A stretch of 64,000 bases of DNA from Stutzerimonas stutzeri (GTDB taxonomy: Bacteria; Pseudomonadota; Gammaproteobacteria; Pseudomonadales; Pseudomonadaceae), in the NCBI RefSeq assembly GCF_002909485.1, contig NZ_PPXG01000003.1, positions 124,001 through 188,000 on the forward strand, in the 5' to 3' direction. Under the pieces are notes generated by a model. It searched no databases. It saw only the letters and a program-made list of their open reading frames with translations, and was not told the DNA's origin. Of the stretch, positions 31,462-40,960 are shown in pieces (within the stretch, counting starts at the first letter, position 1; every line of letters begins with the position of its first letter). The translations under genes were made by a program, and so were the position numbers.

Positions 31462-31471
31462 GTTTCACGCG

Positions 31472-32155
31472 ATGACCCCGCCAACCGAGATACGCCAGGC
31501 GCTACGTGAATGCGCAGCCGTGACTGAAGGCATTGATCTGGAGGTTTACCAGGCTTTTGGCCGCGATCCGCTGGAGCCCATCGTCGGCCTTGGCGATGCC
31601 GACGCGCCGATCTGCTTTTTCGGTCGTGACCCCGGTCGCGAGGAGGTCCGCCATGGCCAACCCTTCATCGGCTCTGGCGGGCAAATCGTCCGGCGCGTGC
31701 TCTATCGCCACCTGCATCGTGAGGAGATGCCGGATTTCGAGGCGGGGCGGGCGCTCGGGCAGCACTATTTCTGGATCAACACCGTGCCGTACAAGCCGGT
31801 CGGCAACAAGGCCTGGTCGATGGCGGTCAAGCGGCGCTTTCATCCCCTGATGCGTCAACTGCTGGTCGATAGTTGGCGAGGACGGCATATCGTCACGCTC
31901 GGCCGCGAGGCCTTCCTCTGGTTCGGCATCGACCTGCTGCGCAACGAGCGCCAGCGCCTGGAGGCCTTCTGGCTGCGTGAGGATCGCTTTACGGCCAGCC
32001 TGGATGTCGAGCTGCAGGATATGCAGGGCCGGAGCCGAACCTTCACCCTGCATCCGCTGCCGCATCCCTCGCCGCTGAACCAGACCTGGTTCAAACGCTT
32101 CCCCGCACTGCTCGAAGCGCGCCTGTGCCAACTCGATGGGCCGTTAAAGCGCTAG
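31472..32155 (+). CDS. Uracil-DNA glycosylase superfamily protein
   Basis: A 227-residue protein of the broad UDG superfamily. It has G-R-D-P-G-R-E-E-V near residue 50 in place of the water-activating loop, the Q-P-F-I-G-S-G-G motif near 62 and a H-P-L-P-H-P-S-P-L-N segment near 192 matching the leucine/His loop. Family 4 cysteine clusters for an Fe-S centre are not seen. Its DNA-repair activity is inferred from family only. The ATG at 31472 lacks a strong ribosome site and may depend on the gene before it. The last four bases overlap the convergent ldhA gene. Confidence 0.75.
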   Translation: MTPPTEIRQALRECAAVTEGIDLEVYQAFGRDPLEPIVGLGDADAPICFFGRDPGREEVRHGQPFIGSGGQIVRRVLYRHLHREEMPDFEAGRALGQHYFWINTVPYKPVGNKAWSMAVKRRFHPLMRQLLVDSWRGRHIVTLGREAFLWFGIDLLRNERQRLEAFWLREDRFTASLDVELQDMQGRSRTFTLHPLPHPSPLNQTWFKRFPALLEARLCQLDGPLKR

Positions 32156-33141
32156 TCGCTGACCTGATTGCTGCTCTGCCCGGCCTGCCACGCAGCAACG
32201 TTGTCCAGCGTTGTGCCGGCGATGGCGGACAGCGCCTCCTCGGTGAGAAAAGCCTGATGCGCGGTAACGATTACATTGGGGAACGACAGCAGGCGCGCCA
32301 GTACGTCGTCCTGCAACGGCAGGCCGGAGTGGTCCTCGAAGAACAGCCCGGCCTCTTCCTCATAGACATCCAGACCCAGATAGCCGAGCTGGCCGCTCTT
32401 CAGCGCGCCGATCAGTGCTGGCGTATCGATCAGCGCACCACGGCCGGTGTTGATCAGCATGGCGCGCGGCTTCATGGCCGCCAGGCTCTGCTGATTGATC
32501 AGATGGTGGGTCTGCGCGGTGAGTGGGCAGTGCAGGCTGACGATATCACTGCTGCGGAGTAGCTCGTCGAGCGCCACGTAGCGCATGCCCAGGCGCTCCA
32601 GCTCAGGGTTTGGATAGGGGTCGTAAAGCTGCACCTCGCAGCCGAAACCGAGCATGATCCGTGCGAACACTGCGCCGATCTGCCCGCTGCCGACTACGCC
32701 GACGCGCTTGCCCATGAGGTCGAATCCGGTCAGCCCCTGCAGCGAGAAGTTGCCTTCACGGGTGCGGTTGAAGGCCCGTGGCAGGCGGCGGTTGAGCGCG
32801 AGGATCAGCGCCACCGTATGTTCGGCAACCGCATGTGGCGAATACGCTGGTACCCGCACCACTGGCAGGCCGAGGCGTTTGGCGCATGGCAGATCAACGT
32901 GGTTGTAGCCGGCCGAACGCAGCGCGATCAGCCGCGTGCCGCCAGCGGCGAGCTTCTCCAGCACCGGTGCCGACAGCACGTCATTGACGAACGGACAGAC
33001 CACCTCGGCCCCGGCGGCCAGCGCGGCGGTGTCCGGATCGAGGCGAGCTTCGAGAAAGTGCAGCTCGAAACCGTGGGCCTGATTGGCGGCCTGGAAGCTG
33101 TCGCGGTCGTAGGGCTTGCTGCTGAACAGGGTGATACGCAT
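32152..33141 (-). CDS. ldhA: D-lactate dehydrogenase (fermentative type)
   Basis: NADH-dependent reduction of pyruvate to D-lactate. At 329 residues it matches the length of P. aeruginosa LdhA. The NAD-binding loop G-V-V-G-S-G-Q-I-G lies near 152-160, the catalytic arginine in S-A-G-Y-N-H-V-D region near 80 and R-G-A-L-I-D near 235, and His in T-A-H-Q-A-F near 295. The start at 33141 gives M-R-I-T-L-F-S-S; a longer frame to 33174 adds non-conserved residues. It ends in overlap with the convergent UDG-like gene. The neighbouring sulfate operon is probably unrelated. Confidence 0.93.
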   Translation of the reverse strand: MRITLFSSKPYDRDSFQAANQAHGFELHFLEARLDPDTAALAAGAEVVCPFVNDVLSAPVLEKLAAGGTRLIALRSAGYNHVDLPCAKRLGLPVVRVPAYSPHAVAEHTVALILALNRRLPRAFNRTREGNFSLQGLTGFDLMGKRVGVVGSGQIGAVFARIMLGFGCEVQLYDPYPNPELERLGMRYVALDELLRSSDIVSLHCPLTAQTHHLINQQSLAAMKPRAMLINTGRGALIDTPALIGALKSGQLGYLGLDVYEEEAGLFFEDHSGLPLQDDVLARLLSFPNVIVTAHQAFLTEEALSAIAGTTLDNVAAWQAGQSSNQVSD

Positions 33142-33235
33142 CGGGATGTCTCGCTGTAAAGGGCGACTGTCCACAGGGTGCGGCAGTTACCTGCCCAGGC
33201 CAAGTCGCTTTCGTCGCCCGATGTGTTTCAGCGAT

Positions 33236-34240
33236 TTAGCCTGGGGGCAGCTGCTGCACCGATTTGATCGATTGGCCCTTGGGTTGGAAATACAGCGTCG
33301 CGCCGCGTTGCACACCAATGAGACTGGCGTGGTCGTTGCCGACCTCGGCCTCGATCGGCTCGGCCTGACCGGCAACCTTGAGCGTGACCCGCGTCAGCGC
33401 ACCAAGCGGGCGGATGTCGCGCACCTCGCCGGCCAGGTGCTCGGCGGCGGCTTCGCGACTCAGGGAAATCTCGTGCGGGCGGAACAGCACACTGCGCTCA
33501 TCGTCCAGCTGCAGCCGATTGGCGTCGCCGAGGAAGTGGTAGACGAACTCGCTGGCGGGGTTGGCGTACACCTCCGCCGGCGTGCCGATCTGCTCGATCA
33601 CCCCCTTGTTCATCACCACGATACGATCGGCGACCTCCATCGCCTCTTCCTGATCATGGGTGACGAACACGCTGGTCAGATGCACGTCCTCGTGCAGCCG
33701 CGCCAGCCAGCGGCGCAGTTCCTTGCGCACCTTGGCGTCCAGCGCACCGAACGGCTCGTCGAGCAGCAGCACCTTGGGCTCCACCGCCAGCGCGCGGGCC
33801 AGGGCGATGCGCTGACGCTGGCCGCCGGAGAGCTGCTCGGGGTAGCGGTCGGCGAGCCAGTCTAGCTGCACCAGGCCGAGCAGTTCATGCACCTTTTCGG
33901 CGATGACCGCATCGCTGGGCCGTTGTTTCTTCGGCTTCATGCGCAGGCCGAAGGCGACGTTGTCGAACACGGTCATGTGGCGGAACAGCGCGTAGTGCTG
34001 GAAGACGAATCCTACGTTGCGGTCGCGCACGTCACGGCTGGAGACGTCCTCGCCATGGAACACGATACTGCCGCTGTCGGGGGTTTCCAGCCCGGCAATG
34101 ATGCGCAGCAGACTGGTCTTGCCGCAGCCGGACGGGCCAAGCAGGGCGACCAGTTCGCCGCTCTGGATGTGTAGGTTGATCGCGTTCAATGCCTGGAACT
34201 GGCCGAAGCGCTTGTTGATGTTGCTGATTTCGATCGACAT
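33236..34240 (-). CDS. cysA: Sulfate/thiosulfate ABC transporter ATP-binding protein
   Basis: ATPase of the sulfate importer CysTWA-Sbp. The 334 residues contain Walker [10 protein letters not shown] near 35-43, signature L-S-G-G-Q-R-Q-R near 139, Walker B V-L-L-L-D-E-P-F near 160 and the H-loop T-H-D-Q-E-E-A near 194, then a C-terminal TOBE-type regulatory region. The ATG at 34240 lies six bases after GAGGA; starts further upstream are less well placed. It follows cysW by two bases. Last gene of the sbp-cysTWA unit. Confidence 0.96.
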   Translation of the reverse strand: MSIEISNINKRFGQFQALNAINLHIQSGELVALLGPSGCGKTSLLRIIAGLETPDSGSIVFHGEDVSSRDVRDRNVGFVFQHYALFRHMTVFDNVAFGLRMKPKKQRPSDAVIAEKVHELLGLVQLDWLADRYPEQLSGGQRQRIALARALAVEPKVLLLDEPFGALDAKVRKELRRWLARLHEDVHLTSVFVTHDQEEAMEVADRIVVMNKGVIEQIGTPAEVYANPASEFVYHFLGDANRLQLDDERSVLFRPHEISLSREAAAEHLAGEVRDIRPLGALTRVTLKVAGQAEPIEAEVGNDHASLIGVQRGATLYFQPKGQSIKSVQQLPPG

Positions 34241-34242
34241 GG

Positions 34243-35118
34243 TCATTCCTCGGCGTTGGCGTGCAGGCGGGCGATTCGCGACTCGCTCCACTGCTTGAGC
34301 AGCAGGATCACCAGCGCCAGGGCCAGCAGCAGGCTGGCCACGCTGAACGCGGCGACATGGTTGTATTCGTTATAGAGAATCTCGACGTGCAGCGGCAGCG
34401 TGTTGGTCAGCCCGCGGATATGGCCGGACACCACCGATACCGCGCCAAACTCGCCCATGGCCCGCGCGGTGCAGAGCACCACGCCGTAGATCAGGCCCCA
34501 TTTGATGTTCGGTAGGGTGATGTGCCAGAACATCTGCCAGCCGCTGGCGCCGAGAAGCCGCGCGGCTTCTTCCTCGGTACTGCCCTGTTCCTGCATCAGC
34601 GGAATCAGCTCACGAGCGACGAAGGGCACGGTGACGAACAGCGTCGCCAGGACGATGCCCGGCACGGCGAAGATGATCTGGATGTCGCGATCACTCAGCC
34701 ATTCGCCGAAGTAGCCCTGGGCGCCGAACAAGAGCACGTAGATCAGGCCGGCGATGACCGGTGAAACCGAGAAGGGCAGGTCGATCAGCGTGACCAGCAG
34801 GCTCTTGCCGCGAAACTCGTACTTGCTCACGCACCAGGCGGCGGCGACGCCGAATACCAGATTCAGCGGCACCGAGGTGCCGACGGCGAGCAATGTCAGC
34901 TTGAGCGCGGCCAGGGCGTCGGGCTCGAAGATCGCACTGAAGAAGGTGCCGAAGCCCTGCTTCAGTGCCTCGCTGACGACGATCAGCAGGGGCAGCAAGA
35001 GGAACAGCGCGAAGACCAGCCAGGCGGCAATGATCAGCAGCCGACGACCGAGGGCGTTGCCGCGGCGCGTGGCATTGGCGGTGGTATTTGCGGTCACCGA
35101 TAGGGAAGCGGAAGTCAT
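34243..35118 (-). CDS. cysW: Sulfate ABC transporter permease CysW
   Basis: Second membrane subunit of the sulfate importer, with six predicted membrane segments and the EAA coupling loop [13 protein letters not shown] near residue 185. The 291-residue length is standard. Translation from the ATG at 35118 is supported by GAGG eight bases upstream. It lies 13 bp after cysT and two bases before cysA, so all three are surely co-transcribed. Confidence 0.96.
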   Translation of the reverse strand: MTSASLSVTANTTANATRRGNALGRRLLIIAAWLVFALFLLLPLLIVVSEALKQGFGTFFSAIFEPDALAALKLTLLAVGTSVPLNLVFGVAAAWCVSKYEFRGKSLLVTLIDLPFSVSPVIAGLIYVLLFGAQGYFGEWLSDRDIQIIFAVPGIVLATLFVTVPFVARELIPLMQEQGSTEEEAARLLGASGWQMFWHITLPNIKWGLIYGVVLCTARAMGEFGAVSVVSGHIRGLTNTLPLHVEILYNEYNHVAAFSVASLLLALALVILLLKQWSESRIARLHANAEE

Positions 35119-35131
35119 TTCGGTGGCCTCT

Positions 35132-35947
35132 TCAAGAACGCGCAATGCGGCGCTGCAGCAGGTTGATGAGCAGCAGCAGGACGAATGACACCACCAGCAT
35201 CAGCACGCCGATGGCCGTGGCGCCGGCGTAGTCGTACTGGTCCAGCTTGACCATGATCAGCAGCGGCAGGATCTCGGTTTTCATCGGCATGTTGCCAGCG
35301 ATGAAGATCACCGAACCGTACTCGCCGACACCGCGGGCGAAGGCTAGGGCGAAGCCGGTTAGCCAGGCTGGTAGCAGAGCCGGCAGCAGCACGTGGCGGA
35401 CCACCTGCAACGGCCGGGCGCCCAGGCATGCCGCGGCCTCCTCGATTTCACGCGGGATATCGGCCAGCACCGGCTGAATGGTGCGCACCACGAAGGGCAG
35501 GGTGACGAAGGTCAGTGCCAGGGTGATACCCAGCGGGGTGTAGGCGATCTTGAAGCCCAGCCCTGTGGCGAACTGACCAATCGGCCCGTTCGGCGCATAC
35601 AGCGCGGTGAGCGCAATGCCGGCCACCGCGGTGGGTAGGGCAAACGGCAGGTCGATCATCGCCTCGATGATCTTGCGACCGGGAAAGCGATAGCGCACCA
35701 GCACCCAGGCCAGCAGCGTGCCGATCACGCCATTGAGTACGGCGGCAGCGAAGGCGGTGCCGAAGCTCAGCTTGAGCGCCGCCAGCACGCGCGGGGCGCT
35801 GATAATGGCGATGAACTGCGCCCACGAGAGTTCAGTGGTCTTGAGAAACAGCGCACCCAGGGGAATCAGCACCAACAGGCTGAGGTACACCAGGGTGTAG
35901 CCCAGCGTCAGCCCGAAGCCGGGTATGACGGAGGTAGATCGGGACAT
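35132..35947 (-). CDS. cysT: Sulfate ABC transporter permease CysT (CysU)
   Basis: First membrane subunit of the sulfate importer. The 271 residues have six hydrophobic segments, the [12 protein letters not shown] segment near 100 and the EAA loop [11 protein letters not shown] near 167. It is the first gene after a 258-bp gap from sbp that holds two copies of an 88-bp repeat. The order sbp-cysT-cysW-cysA is normal for Pseudomonas. Confidence 0.96.
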   Translation of the reverse strand: MSRSTSVIPGFGLTLGYTLVYLSLLVLIPLGALFLKTTELSWAQFIAIISAPRVLAALKLSFGTAFAAAVLNGVIGTLLAWVLVRYRFPGRKIIEAMIDLPFALPTAVAGIALTALYAPNGPIGQFATGLGFKIAYTPLGITLALTFVTLPFVVRTIQPVLADIPREIEEAAACLGARPLQVVRHVLLPALLPAWLTGFALAFARGVGEYGSVIFIAGNMPMKTEILPLLIMVKLDQYDYAGATAIGVLMLVVSFVLLLLINLLQRRIARS

Positions 35948-35991
35948 GAACGTTGCCTTTTGTTCGAGCGACTGGCGTCACGAGCGCAGCC

Positions 35992-36079
35992 TGTACGGTG
36001 GAAGTCGCCTTTTACGTCCACCACCGCCCTCCGAGCGGGGAGCGATGGTGGATCGGTAACGCGTGATCCACCCTACGAA
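35992..36079. repeat. REP/BIME-like repeat, copy 1, between sbp and cysT
   Basis: About 88 bp with terminal inverted arms (TGTACGGTGGAAGTCGCC at one end, GATCCACCCTACGAA at the other) and an inner GGTGGATCG arm. It is closely repeated at 36111-36197. Such palindromic extragenic elements form stable mRNA stem-loops. Confidence 0.75.
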
Positions 36080-36110
36080 CTGCCGAGTAAGGTGCAGCTG
36101 AAGCGAAGCG

Positions 36111-36197
36111 TGTAGGGTGGAAGTCGCTTTTTACTTCCACCGGCGGCCCTCTCCGGTGGGCGATGGTGGATCGATGAAGCGCGATCCACCCTACGAA
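36111..36197. repeat. REP/BIME-like repeat, copy 2, between sbp and cysT
   Basis: Second copy of the element at 35992-36079, starting TGTAGGGTGGAAGTCGC and ending CGATCCACCCTACGAA. It ends nine bases before the sbp stop codon region, so it lies directly 3' of sbp in the minus-strand transcript. Confidence 0.75.
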
Positions 36198-36205
36198 GCC
36201 ACGGC

Positions 36206-37204
36206 TTACTGCGTCTGGTAGATCTGGTCGAAAACGCCGCCATCATTGAAGAACTTCGGCTGCGCGGTCTTCCAACCGCCGAAATCTCCGTCGATGGTGA
36301 CCAGTTCCAGCGCCGGGAACTGATCCTTGAACTCGGCCGCCACGCTTGCGTTGCGCGGCCGGTAGAAGTTCTTCGCAGCGATGCGCTGGCCTTCCTCGCT
36401 GTACAGGTAGTTCAGGTAGGCCTCGGCGACCGCCCGCGTGCCCTTGCGCTCGACGTTCTTGTCGACCACTGCGACCGGTGGCTCGGCGAGTATCGACAGC
36501 GACGGTGCGATGATCTCGAAGTTTTCGCCGCCCTGTTCCTTCAGTGCCAGGAAGGCTTCGTTTTCCCAGGCCAGCAGCACGTCGCCGATGCCATTGTTGA
36601 CGAAGGTAACGGTGGAGCCGCGGGCGCCGGTGTCCAGTACTGGCACGTTTTTGTACAGCGTTCCGACGAATTCCTGTGCTTGTTCCTCAGTGCCGTATTT
36701 CTGCTGCGCATAGGCCCAGGCGGCAAGGAAGTTCCAGCGTGCGCCGCCGGATGTCTTCGGATTCGGCGTGATCACCTCGACGCCCGGCTTGACCAGATCG
36801 TCCCAATCCTTGATGCCCTTCGGATTGCCCTTGCGCACCAGAAACACGATGGTCGAGGTGTAGGGGGTGCTGGCTTCTGGCAAACGGGTCTGCCAATCCT
36901 CTGGGATCAGCTTGCCGAGGCGATGCAGCTCATCGATGTCACCGGCCAGGGCCAGCGTCACCACATCGGCGCGTAAGCCATCGATGACGGCGCGGGCCTG
37001 CTTGCCGGAGCCGCCGTGGGACTGCTGAACCTTGATCGGCTCGTGGCCCTGGGCTTGCCAGTGCTTGTTGAAAGCTTCGTTGAATTCCACGTAGAGCTCG
37101 CGTGTCGGGTCGTAGGACACGTTGAGCAGGGTATCGGCGGCCAGCGCGTGGCCACCGATAAGCGCGCTCGCCAGGGCGGCGAGCGCGAAACGGCGAATGG
37201 ACAT
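36206..37204 (-). CDS. sbp: Periplasmic sulfate-binding protein
   Basis: Binds sulfate in the periplasm and delivers it to CysTW. The 332 residues start with a Sec signal peptide (cleavage after A-L-A near 22) followed by the family opening [13 protein letters not shown], then [12 protein letters not shown] near 62-73 and T-S-G-G-A-R-W-N near 150, which line the anion site. GGAG precedes the ATG. It is downstream of oscA and upstream of cysT in the same orientation. Confidence 0.96.
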   Translation of the reverse strand: MSIRRFALAALASALIGGHALAADTLLNVSYDPTRELYVEFNEAFNKHWQAQGHEPIKVQQSHGGSGKQARAVIDGLRADVVTLALAGDIDELHRLGKLIPEDWQTRLPEASTPYTSTIVFLVRKGNPKGIKDWDDLVKPGVEVITPNPKTSGGARWNFLAAWAYAQQKYGTEEQAQEFVGTLYKNVPVLDTGARGSTVTFVNNGIGDVLLAWENEAFLALKEQGGENFEIIAPSLSILAEPPVAVVDKNVERKGTRAVAEAYLNYLYSEEGQRIAAKNFYRPRNASVAAEFKDQFPALELVTIDGDFGGWKTAQPKFFNDGGVFDQIYQTQ

Positions 37205-37342
37205 GGTGCAGCTCCTGAAAAAACTAAATTGGTATGTGTTGGCGCTTCAGGGCGGTCGCTGAAGTAACGCTGGAAGACAGGCAGGGCGAGGCAGAAGCAG
37301 CCTGGGCCGGTTGCAACCTGGTTTACCTGTGTCAGGTGGTCT

Positions 37343-37420
37343 TCAGTGACTCGAGTAGCTCCGCATTCGCGGACGACAGCTGCAGTACCGGTGCGTGTTC
37401 ATGGTCTTGGCTCGTTTCAT
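37343..37420 (-). CDS. Possible 25-codon leader peptide between oscA and sbp
   Basis: The ATG at 37420 is preceded by GGAGGG with seven-base spacing, the best ribosome site in this gap. The frame reads M-K-R-A-K-T-M-N-T-H-R-Y-C-S-C-R-P-R-M and stops at 37343. It has a C-S-C pair in the middle and lies 138 bp before sbp, in a sulfur-starvation operon. A cysteine-sensing leader is conceivable, but chance is not excluded. No similarity to a known peptide was recognised. Confidence 0.35.
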   Translation of the reverse strand: MKRAKTMNTHRYCSCRPRMRSYSSH

Positions 37421-37468
37421 GGTCACGCCCTCCGGTGGTCCAGTCGGGCTGATGGATGGGTAGTGGGG

Positions 37469-37648
37469 TCAGGCGTGCTTGCCGGTCGGCTGCAGGCGAA
37501 ACTTCTCCTTGCGCTCGATCTGCACGACCTGGCCGTTGTGCACGGTGATTTCCACCGAGCCGAACTTGAGGCCGTTCAAGGCACTGTGGATCTCGCGCAG
37601 GATGCTGGCTTCGTCCTGCCCCTCGAGGTTGCGAATGGTCGCGGTCAT
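37469..37648 (-). CDS. oscA: Sulfur starvation response protein OscA
   Basis: A 59-residue protein beginning M-T-A-T-I-R-N-L-E-G-Q-D-E-A and continuing through L-K-F-G-S-V-E-I-T-V-H-N-G-Q-V-V-Q-I-E-R-K-E-K-F. That is the DUF2292 (YezD-like) pattern of OscA, known from Pseudomonas as needed for organosulfur use under stress. GGAGA lies six bases before the ATG at 37648. It is upstream of sbp on the same strand, the usual Pseudomonas arrangement, and downstream of an A+T-rich promoter region. Confidence 0.9.
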   Translation of the reverse strand: MTATIRNLEGQDEASILREIHSALNGLKFGSVEITVHNGQVVQIERKEKFRLQPTGKHA

Positions 37649-37734
37649 TTCTGTTCTCCGTGAAAGCCTTTCGTGACGACCGGAACGGCCGTAGCCAGCA
37701 AGGCGTGGAGCGGATAATAGGGACAGCCGAAATA

Positions 37735-37841
37735 TTCTTAAAAATATTGTTTAAGAACATTTATATATTTTTATGGAATAAGAGCGTGTTTCGTTTTCAG
37801 ATGATCCGATAGATTTAAAAAGAATAAATAAAGAATTCTTT
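37735..37841. promoter_or_regulatory. A+T-rich divergent control region between oscA and the hydrolase/ssu side
   Basis: TTCTTAA (37735-37741) and TTAAGAA (37751-37757) are inverted with a nine-base spacer, and AAAGAATTCTTT (37830-37841) is a perfect palindrome inside a longer interrupted one. The base composition is very A+T-rich for this genome. CysB, the LysR regulator of sulfur genes, binds A+T-rich sites of this type; assignment to CysB is inference. Confidence 0.5.
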
Positions 37842-37905
37842 ATTCTTTTTAATTTGGTCAATCTGCTGTCTAGACTGGCCGCCATGAATTGCAGGAGGCG
37901 CCGAC

Positions 37906-38487
37906 ATGCGCAGTGAGTCCATCCGTTATCTGATCGTGCCGGGCTGGCATGGCTCGCCCGCCGAGCACTGGCAAAGTCATTGGCACCGCACGCTGCCCAA
38001 CAGCTCTCGGGTCGAGCAGCGCGACTGGATAGCGCCGCGCCGTGAGGATTGGGTGGCCGAACTCGAGCGCAGCGTCGCCGCCAGTGCCGAGCCGGTCATT
38101 CTGGTAGCGCACAGCCTGGGCTGCATCACGGTTACGCACTGGGCGGCGCAGGCCCCGCTGGAGCTTCTGGGCAAGGTTCGCGGTGCGTTGCTCGTTGCGC
38201 CCGCCGATGTCGAGCGCAGCGGCTGCCCGGAACCCCTGCGAAATTTCGCGCCGATCTCACGCCAGCCGCTGCCGTTTGCCAGCCAACTGGTCGGCTCGGA
38301 TAACGACAGCGCTTCCAGCGCCGCGCGAGCCGCCGCAATGGGCGGCGACTGGGGCAGCGAAATTGCGATCCTTTCCGGCGCCGGGCATATCAATGTCACC
38401 TCCGGTCACCATCGCTGGGAGCAGGGCTTCGCTTTTCTGTATCGCCTGCAAAACCGTATCGAGCAGCAGGCACGCCGGAGCGCTTGA
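37906..38487 (+). CDS. RBBP9/YdeN-type alpha/beta hydrolase
   Basis: A 193-residue serine hydrolase. The nucleophile elbow A-H-S-L-G is near 66-70 after V-I-L-V, the opening I-V-P-G-W-H-G-S-P-A-E-H-W matches RBBP9 proteins, and the C-terminal G-A-G-H-I-N holds the catalytic histidine near 163. AGGAGG precedes the ATG. It is the first plus-strand gene after the sulfur control region and lies just upstream of lsfA, so it is probably induced with the sulfonate genes. Substrate unknown. Confidence 0.9.
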   Translation: MRSESIRYLIVPGWHGSPAEHWQSHWHRTLPNSSRVEQRDWIAPRREDWVAELERSVAASAEPVILVAHSLGCITVTHWAAQAPLELLGKVRGALLVAPADVERSGCPEPLRNFAPISRQPLPFASQLVGSDNDSASSAARAAAMGGDWGSEIAILSGAGHINVTSGHHRWEQGFAFLYRLQNRIEQQARRSA

Positions 38488-38541
38488 GTGCCGGCTGGTA
38501 CCACTGGCAAACACAGCAACTTACGCAAAGGAGAAAACACG

Positions 38542-39180
38542 ATGAGCATCCGCCTCGGCGATATCGCCCCCGACTTCGAACAGGACTCCAGCGAAGGCCG
38601 CATTCGTTTCCACGAATGGCTCGGCGATAGCTGGGGCGTACTGTTCTCCCATCCCGCCGACTTCACCCCGGTGTGCACCACCGAGCTCGGTTTCACCGCC
38701 AAGCTCAAGGACGAGTTCGCCCAGCGCAATGTCAAGGCAATCGCCCTCTCGGTAGACCCGGTGGACTCGCACATCAAGTGGATCGACGACATCAACGAGA
38801 CGCAGAACACTCGGGTCAACTTCCCGATCCTGGCTGACGCCGACCGCAAGGTTTCCGAGCTGTACGACCTTATCCACCCCAATGCCAACGACACCCTGAC
38901 GGTGCGTTCGCTGTTTGTCATCGATCCAAACAAGAAGGTGCGTCTGACCATCACCTACCCGGCGAGCACCGGGCGCAATTTCCACGAGATCCTGCGGGTA
39001 ATCGATTCGCTGCAGCTGACCGACAACCACAAGGTCGCCACCCCGGCCAACTGGCAGGACGGCGATGAAGTGGTGATCGTGCCCTCGCTCAAGGACGAGG
39101 AAGAGATCAAGCAGCGCTTTCCGAAAGGCTATCGTGCCGTGAAGCCATACCTGCGGCTGACTCCGCAGCCCAATCGCTGA
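38542..39180 (+). CDS. lsfA: 1-Cys peroxiredoxin (LsfA)
   Basis: Reduces peroxides; LsfA of Pseudomonas is induced by sulfate starvation. The 212 residues are a Prx6-type protein with the peroxidatic Cys45 in D-F-T-P-V-C-T-T-E and no resolving cysteine of the 2-Cys class. AAAGGAG precedes the ATG at 38542; a longer frame from 38488 is less likely. It is followed by ssuE after 17 bp, the standard lsfA-ssuEADCBF order of pseudomonads. Confidence 0.95.
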   Translation: MSIRLGDIAPDFEQDSSEGRIRFHEWLGDSWGVLFSHPADFTPVCTTELGFTAKLKDEFAQRNVKAIALSVDPVDSHIKWIDDINETQNTRVNFPILADADRKVSELYDLIHPNANDTLTVRSLFVIDPNKKVRLTITYPASTGRNFHEILRVIDSLQLTDNHKVATPANWQDGDEVVIVPSLKDEEEIKQRFPKGYRAVKPYLRLTPQPNR

Positions 39181-39197
39181 TCCAGAAGGACACCTGC

Positions 39198-39791
39198 ATG
39201 TTGGTCGTTTCTGTTGCCGGCAGCCCCAGCCAGCGTTCGCACTCCGGCGTGCTGTTGGATGTTGCCGGGGCCTGGCTGCGCGAACACGGCATCGAAGTGG
39301 TCAGCTACGGCATACGCGACTTCGATGCTGCGGAGCTGCTGCATGCGCGCTTCGACAGCCCGCTGGTGCAGCGTTTCACTGAGCATGTCGAGGCGGCCGA
39401 GGGTCTGCTGATCGCCACGCCGGTGTACAAGGCTTCGTTCTCCGGCGCATTGAAGACGTTGCTGGACTTGTTACCCGAGCGCGCCCTGGCGCACAAGGTC
39501 GTGTTGCCGATGGCTTCCGGCGGCAGCGTGGCGCACATGCTGGCGGTGGACTATGCGCTCAAGCCGGTGCTGTCCGCACTCAAGGCGCAGGAAATGCTCC
39601 AGGGCGTGTATGCCGTAGACGCCCAGATCCACTATGGCGAAGGTGAACGTCCAGTCAGCCTGGCGCCCGAGCTGCAGGAGCGTCTGGAGGAGTCGCTGCA
39701 GCAGTTGTACGCCGCGCTCGCCCGGCGGCCGCAGCCACTCGATCCGAAGTTGTTGCATGCCAGCCTGACCGGCGCGCGCTGGAGCATTTAG
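39198..39791 (+). CDS. ssuE: NAD(P)H-dependent FMN reductase SsuE
   Basis: Supplies FMNH2 to the alkanesulfonate monooxygenase SsuD. The 197-residue flavodoxin-like protein has the phosphate-binding opening [10 protein letters not shown] near 5-14 and [10 protein letters not shown] near 74-83, typical of SsuE. It lies between lsfA and ssuA, with 129 bp before ssuA that may hold an internal promoter. Length and motifs are ordinary. Confidence 0.94.
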   Translation: MLVVSVAGSPSQRSHSGVLLDVAGAWLREHGIEVVSYGIRDFDAAELLHARFDSPLVQRFTEHVEAAEGLLIATPVYKASFSGALKTLLDLLPERALAHKVVLPMASGGSVAHMLAVDYALKPVLSALKAQEMLQGVYAVDAQIHYGEGERPVSLAPELQERLEESLQQLYAALARRPQPLDPKLLHASLTGARWSI

Positions 39792-39920
39792 CGGCGCTGC
39801 ACATTTCAAACTGAAGTAGCAAAGCTGTACCCCGCGGCATCTGTGCCGCAACCCGCCTTACTCGCCCGCCAACGGGCAAGCAGGTCGTAAATCCAACTCA
39901 AGACTGTCAAGGAGAGTGCC

Positions 39921-40904
39921 ATGCGCACAAATACCTTGCGTCGAGGACTGGTCGCCCTGTTTGCTGCGGCTATCTCCCTCGGCGCCATTACCCAGGCCCA
40001 GGCCCAATCGAAGCAGGAAAAGGTCCTGCGGATCGGTTATCAGAAATACGGCACGCTGGTCCTGCTCAAGGCGCGCGGCACGCTGGAAAAACAGCTGGCC
40101 AAGCAAGGATTCGAAGTGCGCTGGACCGAGTTTCCGGGAGGCCCACAACTGCTCGAAGGGCTCAACGTCGGTTCCATCGACTTCGGCGTTACCGGCGAGA
40201 CGCCGCCGGTGTTCGCCCAGGCCGCCGGTGCCGATCTGCTCTACGTGGCACACGAGCCGCCAGCGCCTTCCGGCGAGGCGATTCTGCTGCCGAAGGATTC
40301 GCCGATCCGCTCGCTGAACGATCTCAAAGGCAAGAAAATCGTCCTAAACAAGGGCTCTAACGTGCACTACCTGCTGGTGCGCGCGCTGCAATCCGCCGGG
40401 TTGCAATATAGCGACGTGCAGCCGGTGTATTTGCCTCCAGCGGATGCTCGCGCAGCGTTCGAGCGCGGCAGCGTCGATGCCTGGGTGATCTGGGACCCGT
40501 TCCAGGCGGCCGCCGAGGCGCAATTGCAGGCGCGCACGCTGCGCGACGGACAGGGCCTTGTCAGCAACCATCAGTTCTATCTGGCGGCACGGTCGTTCGC
40601 TGAGGATCACCCGCAAGTGATCGCCACGCTGATCGAGGAAATCCGAGATATCGGCCTCTGGGTGGAACGCAACATCGACGAGGCGACAGCCCAGGTGGCG
40701 CCATTGCTTGGCCTGTCCAGCGAGATCACCCGCAAGGCGGTAATCCGCCAGGGCTACGGCGCTAAGCCGATTGGTCCAGCGGTGATACGTGCGCAGCAGG
40801 ACATCGCCGACACCTTCACCGAGCTCAGGCTCATTCCGAAACGGCTCGTCATCCAAGACGTGATCTGGACGCCGCCAAAGAGCATCGCGCAGCACGCGGA
40901 ATAA
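39921..40904 (+). CDS. ssuA: Aliphatic sulfonate-binding protein SsuA
   Basis: Periplasmic receptor of the alkanesulfonate importer. The 327 residues start with a Sec signal peptide (basic M-R-T-N-T-L-R-R-G, hydrophobic core, cleavage after A-Q-A near 29), followed by L-R-I-G-Y-Q-K-Y-G and later [11 protein letters not shown] and [10 protein letters not shown], all characteristic of SsuA. GGAGA precedes the ATG. Followed by ssuD after about 56 bp. Confidence 0.95.
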   Translation: MRTNTLRRGLVALFAAAISLGAITQAQAQSKQEKVLRIGYQKYGTLVLLKARGTLEKQLAKQGFEVRWTEFPGGPQLLEGLNVGSIDFGVTGETPPVFAQAAGADLLYVAHEPPAPSGEAILLPKDSPIRSLNDLKGKKIVLNKGSNVHYLLVRALQSAGLQYSDVQPVYLPPADARAAFERGSVDAWVIWDPFQAAAEAQLQARTLRDGQGLVSNHQFYLAARSFAEDHPQVIATLIEEIRDIGLWVERNIDEATAQVAPLLGLSSEITRKAVIRQGYGAKPIGPAVIRAQQDIADTFTELRLIPKRLVIQDVIWTPPKSIAQHAE

Positions 40905-40960
40905 ACGACATCCCATTCCCGGCTCGCTTTGGCGGGCCATTGCAACACGGAGCCATATAC

